Assembly: GCF_040807025.1 (NCBI RefSeq)
Contig: NC_090982.1
Span: 84,866,963-84,930,962, forward strand
Direction: 5' to 3'
DNA from: Struthio camelus
Taxonomy: Eukaryota > Chordata > Aves > Struthioniformes > Struthionidae
DNA length: 64,000 bases
The notes below the pieces were generated by a model. It worked only from the letters and a program-made list of their open reading frames with translations. It had not been told where the DNA came from and did not search any database. Shown here one piece after another: positions 12,101-27,100 of this stretch (positions are counted from its first letter, which is position 1; each line of letters starts with the position of its first letter). Both the position numbers and the translations under genes were made by a program.

Positions 12101-15100
12101 AAGGTTCCCAAAAACCTATATGGAAACTCCCCTTCCATGTGAATACTGTAGGGAAGTTTCACATATGTATTGTAAACTATCACGCTTCTAGATCTTACTT
12201 CATTTCCTGGAATTTATAATATTTTCAACCATTTATTAAGGAACATTTATTGGCATATGCCTTGCCAGCAACATCAGGAAGTGGAGGGAGAAAGGGAATG
12301 CTAGGTGAGGTTATTCAGTCTACTGTCCACATTCACAGAATACACAATTTACCTTTCCAATTTCAGAAGCCCAGGAAATGGAAATCTGGTTTGGCACTGC
12401 AGAGGACAACCTAACTAGAGATGTTATATTCAAGGGGCGCCCAGGCCGCTTCTGCTCAATTCCATTTTTTGGCGGTGGAGCATATCCCTATGGGAAGAAA
12501 GGACAGTGAAAGCGTTACTAACCCTCCCCGCTGTACTCTGAAACCTGCTGAAACAGACTTGCTCCCTTTAGGCAGAGCTATGGAAAACAGGTAAGCCTGG
12601 GGCTTCTCTAGACTGGATATTGAAGTCAATGCTTACTGCTATCAGTCTTTGACAGTCCAATATCATAAACAAACCACAATTTCACAGCGCTTTTGTTTTA
12701 AAGTGATTTTAGGGAAGTGCTCAAACGATGAAAAAGAACACAATTCTGGTCCAGTTAAGTTTACTGTCAGAGTAAAAAGCAATGTTGATGCTTTGTCCTT
12801 CTTCTGCCATCTCCACCCCCTCCCCCCCCGCAACTCCTCAGAGATCAGAGCCCCACGAGGACAACCTCTGTGATCGACAAACACAGCAAGTTAAGAAGGG
12901 TTGGATTCAGCAGTTCTATTTAAGAAATACAACCCAATTCCATACCAAGAGCTCCACATCTCCTCGGTGTCTCTAGATACAGTCACTATTTGAATTTCAG
13001 AGCCCGAGGGCTAACTTAAAAGACAAGACACTCCTGTAAGGATTCAGCTTTGCCTTCGCATCAACTATACACCAGCCCCATTTGCAGCAAGCTGTCATCT
13101 GTACTTTGGCCAGCTCCCTGAAGATGAGCTGCACATGGAATGTGCAGGTGTATTTAAGAGCTAATAGGCTTTTTTGCTGTTGACAGAAACAAAATAAACT
13201 GGGTATTATTTGCGCAGCTTTTTCTAGGCTTTGGTGAAGAATTTCACACTCGGGACAGGTTCTCTGTAGTTGTATTTCCTCTATATGTTTACAACCTGAG
13301 TCAGAAGCCATCCAGTTCCCTTCTGCTTCTAGGCAGGCACACACCCTCAAGCATATCACAAGCAAAGCACTTGTGCAGTATAAGACGCATCTGGCCTAAC
13401 TGCAACTCATTCATCTTGTCCTGTGTCTGTCATTATGAAAACAAGCCAGTCTAACAGGAACGCCAAGACAAACTCTGTTCCGAGTTCAAGCAGATAAAGT
13501 CTGGAGACCCCTCTTCCAGCTTGCCTAATCAAGGAGATGGATGATGAAGAGGAAGAGCCACTGTCAAACTTTTTGCCTTCAAAGCAGACAGATTTTTACC
13601 GCTTTAACTGCAACATGCGGTTCTTTTTCCCTATGCCTCTTATCAACAGACAATAGAATAAGTTCTTTGCATTTGACTCAAAAATCATCGTTCTCTTGTC
13701 TCACAAAAATCTTATCTTTTATCAGGATACCAAAAAGAGATTAGAGCCTTATGTCTTATGCAAAAGCACTACAGACTGCTGGATTTTGTTTAGTTCAAGA
13801 CAGCACTGTTCTGACAGAAACCCCCCCAGAAAGGGTATGTTGAAAAACAGGTATACATGTGTAATATTGTTTTACCCAGAGAATACAAACCACACGTTCA
13901 TAACCTAACACTCTGAAAAGAGTTACTAACAAGAAGTCAGGTCAGAAAATAAAAATCAGATATGACAGAGACAATTGCTGATACGCTATTTCATCAGCAG
14001 CTCTCCCACAGGGCACATAAGATGTGTTCCCATGTCCATCTAATGATACATAGCAAAAACAATTCAGAAAACTATTGTTCCAGTCAAGCAGATGTGTGAT
14101 CTTTGACTTCTCTGGGAAATCTGATCAGGAACTTCTTGCAGACTGCTTCTCTTCAAAGGGCCCAGTCCAGAATAGGTCCCCCAAGCCACCTTTTCCAATA
14201 GCAGATCAGGCATCCCAGCATGAAACCGATTTTGTCTTGCAGTTTAATATTTTGATGTTTCAACGGATTTCAAAGATCAGGAATGTTGATAACCTTGAGG
14301 TTTCATTGAACTGTTAGCTCCGGGAAGGAGACTTAGGAATATTTTCATATAGCACCAGGTCACTACTACTGAAGTTTCCTGCCACTTCCCTCTTTTGAGG
14401 TACTCGCCTTCAGAGCCGGCATGGAAGGAGCATTGGCTCAAAAGATACAGGTTTTCCTCTGGATCTTCTGTCTGGCCATATAACCATCATTCAATCCCAT
14501 TCAGAATTGTTGCAGGCCTCTTCCACTCGCTATAGAGTAACTGCTGCCTTTAATCTAGGAAGGACTCAACAGTTGCCATATCGTTTCCTTAAGTTTCCAA
14601 AGCAGCTCTATTGCTAATCCATACTTTTTCCCCCTCCTTGACAACCAATCCCTGGCTGTGCCTCACTACTGCCCTTTATTAACTTCAAGCAGGGCTACTG
14701 CTTGTGGTGACAGAGTAAGAAACCACAGCTTCTACTGCAAGATCTGCCAGGCCAAAGTGGTGGACAGCAATTGCTGAAGAACTCTGTCAAAAACAGTTGT
14801 CGCCCCAGACGACAAGCAACATAGCTACTCTCAGGAATCTTTCCATACGCGCTTTATCACAGAACACGGAGGCAGCAGATGCACAAGGACTGCTGACAAT
14901 CTCACATTTGAAAGAATGAATGACTCGCCGTTTCTTTAATCAGATATGACAGCTGCAGCAATTTACAGAATATAAATCTCAATCATTTCTGGTGCAGTGG
15001 GCTGGGCCTCCCTCTATCACGGTTCCTTTTAACAAGCTTATCTGGAGGAACACAGCATCTCTGCAATATTCAGGAGAATATTTTCATGCAAACTAGACCA

Positions 15101-18100
15101 ACCACAGCACGAGGCTCCTTACTGTTTGTCTCCAGACTAAGATGAGGCTACTTTGCTCCCAGGAGAGGGATGATGCAAGTTCCTTTACACTTTTTTTTTT
15201 TTTTTTTAAATAGACTTTGCAACTCACATGCTTTATTTCTGTCAAGCTTTTGAAGTTTTCTTCCACAAAGCAATCACCTTGCGGTCAGATCCAATTTCTT
15301 ATTCCTAGAACACATTAAAGCCTTCCCCTCCTGGCCACCTGGAGGCCTATTTGCCTATCACAGGCAGCACAGTCTAGCAGTGTTTAGTTAGCCTGCCTAT
15401 TCTAGTGGTTAAGCATATGCCAAAGTCATTTGGGTCTTCAAGTCTTCCATGCTTCTTGCAAGAACTGCGTTAGTCAAAGCTGGTACAATCTGTTGTAGCC
15501 AGAAAGGTATCAAAAGAAAGTCCAACTGCTCTTCTAAGTGGCCATTATCAGCCTGCCTGGGCAGATTTGGGTCTCTTTCAAAGAGGAAAGCCCACAGTGG
15601 TCCACGGAGGCTCCCCGTGAAGAAAAACAAGAAAGCTTTTTTGACTTCTGGTTTGTTTTGCCTGCATTTGCCACAGGGGAACCAGCTGCTGTAACAAAAC
15701 CTCTGTTACTGGCCAAGACACCAGCATACAAGGCTCTACGTGTCTTTCTTTTAAGAAGTACTATAAGAGATGGAAAGAGATAGCTGTTGAAGTACAAGGA
15801 AACACCACGGTAACACACGTTGGCACAACCCGCAGCACTTTTTGCACACTGGCAGCACTACCCTGAAGTTTCTGTTTAGCGCTACAGCTAAGGAGGTAGC
15901 TTTGAGAACAACAGGATAATTCACGGACCTCTGCAGAGGCATTGACTGCTGTACCAGGGAAAGCCAGAACAGTGCTTATTTATTGATTTTTCAAGTTGGC
16001 AATAGAAACTGGCATCACTGATCAACTGCAGGTCTCGCTACTGAGTTAGAAAACAGTGGGCAAAAAAAGGTTATCTTACATTTCCTGCAAAAGAAGAGGA
16101 GCCACCAGAGGGATGCAGACTGTGACCAAACCAACAGGCTAGAGGAAAGAGAAAAAAAACGTTTGCAGTAGCACTCAGGCTGAAGCTATATTTGTCATTC
16201 AGCTCATACTCAAGGAGAGGAGGTTTCCAAGACAAGAATCATTTATTCACTTCCTCTCTGGAATCTTCTGCTGAAGAGATTAAAGAATCATCCTTAGCAA
16301 TATGGAGAAAGACTGTATAGGGTTCAGATCTAAAAGCAAAGCAAGAATCCGAGTTTACAGCCAAGTTACGTTGAGACTGACACGTTAAACACAGAGGACA
16401 CCATAGCCTGGCAGAATATAAGCTATTTTAGCAAGACAGAACCAGCAAGCATTGAGAACTACACGATAACATCGGACCCCATTCTTTGCAATGGGATGCT
16501 TAAAGAGAGGAGGAGGTAACCTGCTGAAGATAGGAAATCCTGCTAGGTTATCACAGAGAACCTAATTTATGTTTGTAGAAAGTAATGACCAGAGAGCATA
16601 AGAAAGAAGAAAAGGAGACCCTCTTACACGCTGAAGAGGGATGGAAGATAGCAATAAAAGGGTTAAAGAAGTAGGGGGAAAAGTTAGGGATAGTCATTTA
16701 AGGAAAGCAGAAACAAGAAAACAGTCATAGTGGTGCAGAAAGAAAAAAAAAACCGCAATCCCCCACACAGTTGACAGAGTGAGGAGAAGGCAAACATTCT
16801 GATAACAAGGTTTCCCACCTCCTCTCCCCATTCGGTGTTTTCCAGCAATACTGGTGTTAACACTCTGTACTTCCTTCTACCTTCTTCCATCTTCTACGAC
16901 TTTCAGAACTATTTCAGAATAGGCTGCAGAAGACTTTATCCCTCTACAGAACAGGGACAGCCGTTTCAGAGAGTTCTTTAAACTAAATGAGCACTCTTTT
17001 TCCTCTTCATCTAATTCAGACCTTAGGGTGACTCTGCCCAAATACCAACTTCTACAACAGGCACCAGCAGAGTAAGTGGATGAGACACTTCCATCCTGCA
17101 GTTTCTTATAGCTGCTAACAGTGTTCAGCTCCAGCATCAGCAATTGCTGGGAACCCTAAAGTCTTTCCCCTCTTCATCCCCACTATGAGTATTTCTCTAA
17201 CTAGACAGATACAGGACAGCCTACAAACACATACACAAGAAGAGGATACTGTTGCCTCATAACAAGGGGGGGGGGGGGGGAACGCAAACCAGTACATGAC
17301 CACAGAGAGCCCAAACAGCCAGGGCAACTGCCAATCACATCACATCAACTCAGTTTGAAGATCTATGAGGAGAATCCCCCATGCAGACACTGGTTTCTTT
17401 TGACATTGTTCTGTCCTAACTGCAACGGATCAGGTTTGCTGCAAGTGGCTGAAATACAATTAAGCCATGCAGTGACTGTAACATGATTAATATTAGTAAT
17501 GGGAAACTCGCACGGCAAATGCACAAATCGTAAGCCTAACAGCAACAACTAGAGGAAATAGCAATAAAAATAAAGAGCTTGACAATTTAAGCAAGCAAAC
17601 ACTACATGGAAAAAAATGATAAATAGCCACCAAGTGCAAACAAACAAGCTTACCGGCAATGGAAACAGCTTCCCATTTACTTTAATACACAAACTATTAG
17701 GGTAATTATCTTCTTGAGGGCAGCTTGTCTCTGCTAGGCATAACCTACATCCCCAAAAAGAAGAGGTGTCATTTGCAAGTGTCACTACATTCAAAGCGGT
17801 TCACATGTATGAAGACGTGGATTGCATCAGCCAATTAGGAAGTCATAAGAGAACACTGAGAAAGATACCTTAGCTGAACTTGGACTGTGTAGTCTCTCCT
17901 GCCTCCTGGCAAGAAGTCCCTGTTGCAAAGGCAAAGGAAAAGACATGTAGATAGCAAATCTCATATTCCAATTATACACAGAAAGAACTGGCCTGCCTGC
18001 CCCAACACCACTAAACTTTGTTCTTCCTATGAAGTCTTACAGGCAATGCCTCTACTGTTTTAGCTACTGATAATTTAAGCAGAACTTTAGGGTCACCACC

Positions 18101-21100
18101 CTCTGCAAAGATTTAATAACAAAGCATGATGCTAACAGAGAAGAATCAAATCCTACGAATTCTTTTGGCTCACGCCATAGGTCTTATGACAATGTGGATC
18201 CTGAGACAAGAGATAACAGCAGCCTTCCTTTCACCCAGCCAGGAAACATACAGGGCAGAAAAGCTTACCACCTCTTCAGACAGCCAGTTATTTAAAACTA
18301 GGTAATTTTTAACTCCCAGTGGTGCAGGATTGCCCCCAACTGCACATAAGTTCATCTGGAACTACTCTGCACGGAAAAGTCTGTTACTCAGTATAATTTC
18401 TGTGACAATTATTCCTCCACACCTGCAGGCTTATGGGATGCATGCATATACATGTAAAAACAAACCACACCACAGCAACAACCACCACCTGTTCTCCTGA
18501 GACTTTGCAAAAATAGTTATCTACACTAGTGCTATAAATACTCTTTCCACTTACCTGGAAATACAGATTTCTCTGACCTGCTGAGGTGTTAAAGCAAAGA
18601 TAAAAAACTTCTCTTGGAATCTCTGAATACTGCTCTGTACTGAAAGAGAGAGAAACAAAAGAGGTTTAATCATAGCGATTTAAGTCATTGATCAAGACAG
18701 GATTCACAACTGAGATTTCCTGGAATAAGGCACACATCATTTATGAATATAATCATTGATGAATATAGTTATATTCATCATTTATGAATATAATCAGTTG
18801 CACCGCCTGCAACTGTCAACAGGAAAGCAATGGTACAAATCCTTCAACTATATTCAGATGGCTTAATATCACATTACACTTCAGTATTAAGAAGCTTGGC
18901 AAGAAGCTGTGCTGTAATCCTCAGAGGGGGAAGGATAAGCTGAAGCTTCCCAGAATTCTCACGCAGCAGAAGAGCACACGACAAAATACAACACTGGATA
19001 CCTGAGGGAGAAAAAGGCATAACAGACAAGATGTTGACAACTATTTTAAGATGCGCATTCTCCTCTTTCGGTATAAGAGGTTATTAACGGACAGATGGAA
19101 AGTTATTCAATTCAAAAACAGCTAAAGGTAAGCACGCCTTTGGGGAGGAAGGGAATGAACAACCCCCAATGCTAGAGAAGCCAGCTGCACTACATGTCTG
19201 CATGTCTGGGAATACCCTTTACTAGCATTTAAAAAAACAAAAAACCAGCTTTAATATCAGAATGCATGCATGCAAATTTGAAAGAGCTACACTGTCATGG
19301 CACACTTCTACATTCAGAGAAGAAAACAGCCTCTACCCCAAACACACACAAAAGGTCACAAACATGAAACAGAATCCAAGTGAAGCGCATGCACCGCTTC
19401 CTCAAACAATTCAAAGCCACTACACTGTGTGTTTGGATGCATGTGCAATGCAAGCAGCATTTTATATTTCAAAATAGTACTCAGGAATGTTTTTAAAAGA
19501 CCATAAAAGTGTTTTCTCTTATTGAATTGGGGGAGAGAAAAATAAAGATTTTTTTTTTTTTTTTTAAAAACCTCTACACCCCCTCATACGTTCTCAGATT
19601 AGCGGAAAAGACTATGAACACCAATTCTTTTTAAAGAGTCACGGAGAAGCAGAATATATTCCTAGCTCTCTGACCTGCCTGCCCATTTGTTTTCTAAATC
19701 CTTAATTCTCAATATGGAAGAGTTTTATGCATCTCAATCTTCTAACTGGAACCGTGTACAATTCATGATCTATCTAAAAATATTAAATAGAAGTAGTATC
19801 TTCTCCAAATCTGCTCCCGAATCCATGTTATGGTGATTTTCAGCTAATGTTAAAAACATTAGTGTTTTCTAACATTTTCAACATCAGCAGAGCCCAGTAC
19901 TTGCATATAAAGCTACTCTTCACATCTCATTACCCCACTCTTCCTCAGACACAAACCTGAGTTGTGGCTCCAGCTGCTGCCATCTGCAGCAGCACTGCAT
20001 TCTGGAAGGGGGCGTAATGCTGATTTGGGAGTCCGTAGGCAAGCAAGTACGGAGTTACTGTCCCCCTCACCCATTTTCTAAGAGAACCCAAATGGTACAG
20101 AAGCAGATGATCCTCACTCTTGTAAGAGCTGGGCAACATGCAATGAGGAGTCTATGGTTTTCAAGGGAAAAAACAGGAATTCACAAGCAGCCCTAATTGC
20201 AACTTGGTGACGCTCCCAAGGAAGCATTTTCCTTTCACAAACAGGAGAATTTCCCACAGTGGATGAAGCCAGCAGCTAAAAAAGTTCTTTAGCACATCAC
20301 TGCCATCCCTAGGTTATCACTGACCAGGAAACAAAGGCTAATTACACAGCAGAAATAGCGCAGAGCGCACACGGCTTTCAGTTTTTTCAACTGAAATATT
20401 TCAATTGAAATATCAACTTTTTTCCCATTCCAAAGCAGGATTTGAACAGGACGTTGGTGCACCATCAGATTCTCTCTTCAAACGCAATGGTAGTATTAGC
20501 TACAGAGCTGTCCAATACCAAAGCAGCTTTTGTACTAATGCATGTTTTTTGATATTAAACACTTCAGTCTCAAACAAGGTGTCACAATATGTAAACAGAA
20601 GTGACAACAAGCATTACAAGTAATGATTGCTACTTTAGATGCTGGAGGACGATTATCAGTAGATGCTTTTCCTGAGGTGCAAGTCACAACCTAGAAGACG
20701 CTATTGCTTAAGAAACTAAGCTGTTTTAGAGGATGTAAAGAGCTGACAAAAAGACAAAAGCGTTTCGATTTGGGGGGGAGGGGAGGGGGAAGAAAACACA
20801 CTCACAAGTACGATATCCACACCAGGGCAAACATTTGAACAACACAACATGTGGCAAAATGGCACTCTTACACTCATGTCTGCTTTTGCTATTTAGCATT
20901 TAATACAAGACTTCCCTTGTTATCTGTAGCCCCCAGCTACACTATTCACTTTAGATCACTCTGCCATTTGATTCTATACCCTAATTCAAAGGCTGCGCAT
21001 CGTCACCTGTGTGCGCACAGCTGCATGCTAGAAAACTGCAAGTAAGGTATTCCTCTACTGCAGCAGTACAGAAATTAAGCAAATGTCATGAAGATTTCAG

Positions 21101-24100
21101 CCTCAAAAACAATACCCAATTGAAAAGTGTATTTCTACAATCTTAAAGCAGGATCTCTTCTACAGGCCACCCAAAAAGTTGCATACAGTCTGAAACTCAG
21201 GTTCGTACTTGGCTGAAGTCATAGTTACCCAGGCAGAACTCAGAGGGTTCAGGTTCCAGTATCTACTCCAGCTATTAGTGAACTGGGGAAAAAAATAAGG
21301 GGGGGGGGGGGGCAGGAGGCAGTTATCACTTCCGTGCCAAATCATTTGTGCATAAAAACTGTTTTAGATTGACAGGGTTACTGCAAACCAGACCGTAATA
21401 CAAAAGTGGATTGTACTTGCATCTTGTGGAAAAGAACCCCCCCCCCCAAAGTTTGCCAACCGAACACAATGGTTATGTTGAAGTCTTAACTGGAAATGCT
21501 TTTCACACTGCTGAGCAGCAAGCTGCTATTTACAATCAGGTGGTATTACTAAATCATTATGAAACATTTTCTGCTCTATAAACAGAGTAAGACAGGTTGA
21601 GTTTCAAGATAGAAAACAACCTATTTTCAAATAATTCAAATGTCTCTCCTTTGAGCATACTGAGAAAGCTAACCAAAATTTCAAGTTATTTAGAAGACAC
21701 AAAGATCTACTCTACGTTTTAATCAGTGCAGTATGGAAACAACAGATAGGCTGAGAATCCATCATAGACTGTGTATAAGAAAGCTGGATGTTTGCTGTAC
21801 AATCAAAGCATGTATTTGAGTGCAAGAGGCCAATACCCGCAGAAGTGTTGCGGTGAGACAGATGCAAACTATCAAACCAGGGGACTTGTTTTTCTGACAC
21901 TGCGGCAACTTAATATTGAACCCCAAATCCACTTATTGTTGGCCCTGACAAACGTGCTCATTGGTACCAGTCAGATACCTCAGGTCCAAATCTTCTAGAC
22001 ATATGTAATTTCTTTAACATTCAAAAGACAAAGAAATTCATGGTTTTCTTCAATTACATATTTGCAGAAGAGAACTCTGCTTGCTGCAGCGTGGCTTGAC
22101 AATATTGGGGGGAAGGGAGGAGAACAGGGAAGCGTAGAGATGAGAAGGGAAGGAAGTTTCCACTTTTTACCATCTGCAGAAAGTATTTCATTAAGCCTGG
22201 ACTTAGGTGTTGCTTAAGTCGACGCTCTTTCGCAAATTAAGCGACCTGCAGAACTATTAAACACTTACCTAGGCTTGTAGGTTTGATGAGCACATCAAGC
22301 ACATCATAAAAAGGTAGGCTTTTTAGTTGAACATCAGGATGAACGGGTGGAATCGGAGGGGATGGTTGCTGCATCTCAAAGTGCGGCTTAGTGTCTTGGA
22401 GGAGCACCGAACTGACAGGCGACGAGGGAGACTGAGGCGTGACCGACGTAGACGGGAGCGGGTGAATCCCGGCAACAGCCAAGTCAGGCTCTACAGGAGA
22501 GGAACTACTGTCCAAATTGAAGACTGCAGGTTTTATCGCCGATAAGTCCGAAAGTCCTTCAATTGTCCTTGGGTACCGACGCCTATAGAGTTCTCGGATT
22601 TTTATCTGAACTGCTGGGCTGCAGCCACTCTTCAGTAAGTGCAGTGCCCTCATCAGGAGGTCATGCTTCCGCCCGCTTTTGTTACGTCCAGCAAAACCCA
22701 ACAACACTTGTAGTTCAGACACGCGAAAACTTGATACCATATTCTAGAAAGAAAATGGAGATAAGCAGAGGTGAACCAACAGTACACTAAATAAGCCTCT
22801 CAGGAGCGTAGCAAAGTATACGAATTTTCATCGTTCTAGTTTCCCATCTATCTTAGACATAGACCACTCATACCCTTACCCAGCACAACAATTTTTAAAT
22901 TTAAAGTGAAAGAGTGAAGTGTCCGGGAAGAAGCTTGAGGTTGGCTGGATTATCTCAAAAAACTTCCAATTGCTTCCCCTCGCAGGCAATTAAAAAAAAA
23001 AAAAAAACCCACACACAACTCAATGAAGCCCATGCAGTGGTATCTTGAGTTCAGAGGAAGCCAGAAGCATCAACTCTTTCTGCCTCACTTGAAGGAGCAC
23101 CAAATCAGATGAATGTTTGATGAGTGTTATCACCTGTCCTCCAACATGCTTTAAGAAAAAGTATTCAAGTTCGGTGTGGTTTACTCTGAAGCCTCCTTTA
23201 TTTTTGGCAGCATTTTAAACACATGCATGATCACAGACAGGCATGTCAACTTTTACTCTTGAAGGAATGGCACAGCAAGATGGACATTTTAATAAAAGTT
23301 ACAGCATTTCACATTAACAAACTGAACATAATTGGTTCTTCTTCAGACAATGACAGGAAACTTCCTGACTGTTCTCTTAATATCATGTTTTGGTACCTTG
23401 GGTATGATACTAAAGGATCTCTTCCAAGAAAATAACCAAGTAAACAGTACTCTTTTATCAGTTTAAAAAACAAAAAACCCTACTACAAATTAGTAACTTG
23501 ACATATGCCCTTAATCTTTCATTTCTGTGAATGAGCTCTGTTTTCAGAAAGGTATAAAATTGTCTAGTATTCTGCTAAGCAGTTTCCTTTCTATCTGTGT
23601 GGGACTCTTTCCCTGTAACAAGGATGCTAAATTACAAAGATGAAAGACCATCTGATTAATCTGGACTGCTCTACTGTACCAGTTCCAAACTCAAGGACCG
23701 GTAAGGGAAAGACCTAACAGAAGATACGAAGTAGTAGAAGTCTGGGATCATAACGTGAATTTTTACAACTAGCTTAAAATTGAATTGTTGACTTTCAAAT
23801 ATTAATCCAATATAGAACATTCAAGGCTTTGGACTTGGATTTCAGAAAGGACATAAACCCAAAACACTGCATTTGAGAGTTATCTTCCGTAATCTCTACT
23901 ACACAGTTGTCGAATTTACAACTATGTATTCTAACCTACATCTGCTCTCAAGCAAAGATTTTACATATAACTGACGTTACAGCCATGCAGTCGGTCACCA
24001 AAAAAGGTCCACACTCCTCCCGCGTCCTCAGCTGCTTGCTCCCTATTCTCTCCTCAATGTTGAGAGGATCATTTTTACAGTAAGAGAGATCAGGGAACGG

Positions 24101-27100
24101 AGCCAGGTGAAAACTCAGCTTTTGGCACAGCAAATAGGGGAGTCAGGCTAGTTTTCACAATCCAGCCCGCAGAACACTTGTGCCACATTACAAGACAGCA
24201 GAGCAAGTGACCAGCCCTGCCCTATCAAGGGCCACATCAATTTATGCACATTAAAGAGATTATTCAAAAATCCTAGGGTACTTTTCTCATCACCCACACC
24301 CTTTCTTTTTTTTTTTTTTTTGGCAGGGGGAGGGGTAAGGTGTCTTACTTCAGGTATTGATTTTTCAGTCTTCCCCCCCCCCCCCCCCATTATCACTGAA
24401 TAGTCAGTTTGAATACTGCTTAGTTTATTTCTTGATAGAAATGTCACTGTGTCCAAACTGGTATTCCCTATTCCCAACATAAATGCACCAAAGGTATAAT
24501 AGCTGGTGAAAACTGTGTTATAAACCGTGCCTCTTCCAAGCGGCTCACCCTAACTTTTGAAGAAAAAGGGGCCAAGAGCAGATGTCATCTTAATTTCATC
24601 CCAGCAACTTCTCGCAACAGCAAGACAATACACAGAAAAAGGAGAGGGAGAATGAACAGAAATCTGAAGTTCATTTGCAAGCTGCTGGAAGAGGTTTCTT
24701 ACTGCCCCTGTCTTTCCCTTGTTACTTTTCCTTAGACTCAGAGCCAAGTGTGGTGAAGGAAATTAAACTTTTCAGTAGTCCTTAAAAATAGCTTGAAGTA
24801 CTGTAACAACTTTACAGTCATGCAACACAAAAGAAAAATGGTGTTAATTGTGAAAGAGAACACGGTTATTAAAGAATTTACTGCAAACTGTTATCTTGTG
24901 TACTTCTATAAACAGTTGAGTGAACTTGATAGCAACATCAACTCCTTTGTCTCAGATGAGGAGAGTAAGCATGATTGTGATTCTACAATCAGAATGCAAA
25001 TGGATAAAATAATCCTTTACATTGAAATTAAGGAAGCAGTACGCCCTGCAACACTTTCTATTATGCTTACTGCTGCCTTCTCTGCATTCCTGCAAGTTAA
25101 TCAAGGTGAAACGTGCAGTCAATCATGCCTGGAAACAGCTAACGTTTTATGTGGAAATTCTACAAACTAGCACTTTGTTGCAAGATGGATTTCATTTTAT
25201 TAGAAGTCACACGCTGACTTCAATACCACAGTCAGCAGGATTTTAAATTGAGTAACGCCTCCATTAAAAATGCTTAGGAGTATAAAAAATACATTTTTGT
25301 CCAGCCATGCAAAAAATCTTACACGCGCTTTTGAAAGAAGAGTCTTGCAAAAGTGAATTTTACTGGAAGTAATTAAACAATGGCTTTTGCAATGTTTTGC
25401 CCCCAAAGCTTTTCGATGTTCCCCCTAAGGCAATAATAATTGCATGCATGAAAATACGGCAAGTCTGATCTACATAATTTATTCTTCCATTTACAGACAT
25501 ACCAAAGTGGAGACATTAAAATCAATAAGGTTTTATGAACGCATAGCATATGCTTGGGAGCCACTATAATCATGGTGTAAGACAGATTACTTCAAATAAA
25601 CCTTACCGAATCGTTTTCTTTTGTGGTTCTACTGATATCGCAGAAGAGTGCGGCCAAGCTATTAGCATGCTTTTCACACCATTGAATCAAAATGAGACAT
25701 TCAAGTTGCCATGTAAATGCCAGTTCTCTGAAGTTCTTTACAGATACACATTCCAACAACAGTTTTCTCAGGGCAGAAGGCCAAAAGCAACTTTATTTTT
25801 ACTGTTTCTCCATGAACACAAAAAAAATAGTTGGACTAAACTTTAAGAAGGGAAATCAATCCTGATATGTCAAGTGCTTTGATATTCCAAAAATTCCCCC
25901 CAACCCCACAAATGCATCTTTGAAGGTCATTAGAAGTTTCACAGGGTTTTTTGTTTCTTATTTTTAAACTATAGCAACCGTGACTCATAACCAGAAAGAC
26001 TGCTTCAGAGCATTAAGCCGTAGGTGTATCTAGAACTGCACTCATTTAACAGGAAAGGCATTAGGGAACCCAGGAAATGCTGACACTCCACTAAAATTAA
26101 TGGAAGGCACGTTTCGGAGCAGGATAAGGGATCAAAACCATCGCTAAATAAGAGACACTTGATTCTCCGCACTCCGGCCAGAGCTACCTGCTATTTAACA
26201 CGGACATCATACTTGCACGTACATTTGAAGGAAAGGTAGCCAAGAATGCCTGTTAAAGTTCCCGACCTATGTCTACCATAATCACTGACAATGGATTTAG
26301 CTTCTGGGGCAACCTTAACTACGTCAGTCGTGAACCCTAGGCTTGAAGCTGCAGACACAATCCAAACCGACTCCAAAGTTCTAGTCGGTCTCCAAACAGT
26401 CATGCTCCAGCCCCACTTGCTTCTGGCCGTTTTCTGAAGCGTCTGAAGTTTATACACGGAAGGAAGACACCAAGGATCAATCCGACAAACCTCCGCTCCC
26501 GACTCTGAGCCCTGTTCCCAACTAATTGTTAGTAGAGAGCAGCTCACTTTTGACGAGTTCTGCAGTAAATTAGCATGCATTCTATTTCAGGTGGGTTAGA
26601 AATGCAAGATATTTGTAAGAAAGAGCAGCTCATGCCTTGGGGTGGCTGAAGATGACCTCTATGCTAAGCCTAAATATAAATGAGCATACTCTGGAAATTG
26701 ATGTACCGGAGATAAAAACTGGAAGTCCTGGGAAATAATGAAGATGCCTCTGGTTAAATCTACATTAGCAAGTAGCGCAGTACAGCAAGAGCAGTTTTGA
26801 AGGCCCAAACAGTGCAAACAGCATGAACATCAGGTCCTAAGTATTATGGGGATTTTACTTTGCATTAACTCTAATCTGGTACCTAAATTAAGTATTAGAT
26901 TCTTCAACGTTGCATGCACCTAGCCCCACAATATAAATCTTAAATCAAACACTCATGTTCAGTTCACAAAAGTCCCTCAAAGTGAAGCTTCACCCATTTC
27001 ATTACATCCTCTCTTTTTTTTTTTTTTTTAAAAAGCACCATGTACTACACTGTCTCATTCCTTTCCCCCCCTGTATCACAGTTCGAGCATTAATCTCTAA

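Larger units (their letters stand above)
18640..22268 (-). other. PIAS2 intron 2
   Basis: 3629 bp. Contains a 41-bp-period duplication with an internal palindrome (18735-18796) about 100 bp upstream of the exon 3 acceptor, a T run near 19551, a 14-base G run at 21299-21312 and a C run near 21438. Confidence 0.8.

Noticed and set aside
12997..13365. 122-codon minus-strand open frame in PIAS2 intron 5
   Set aside because: Contains several Cys but no spacing that matches a known zinc-binding motif; no acceptor/donor pair in frame with PIAS2.
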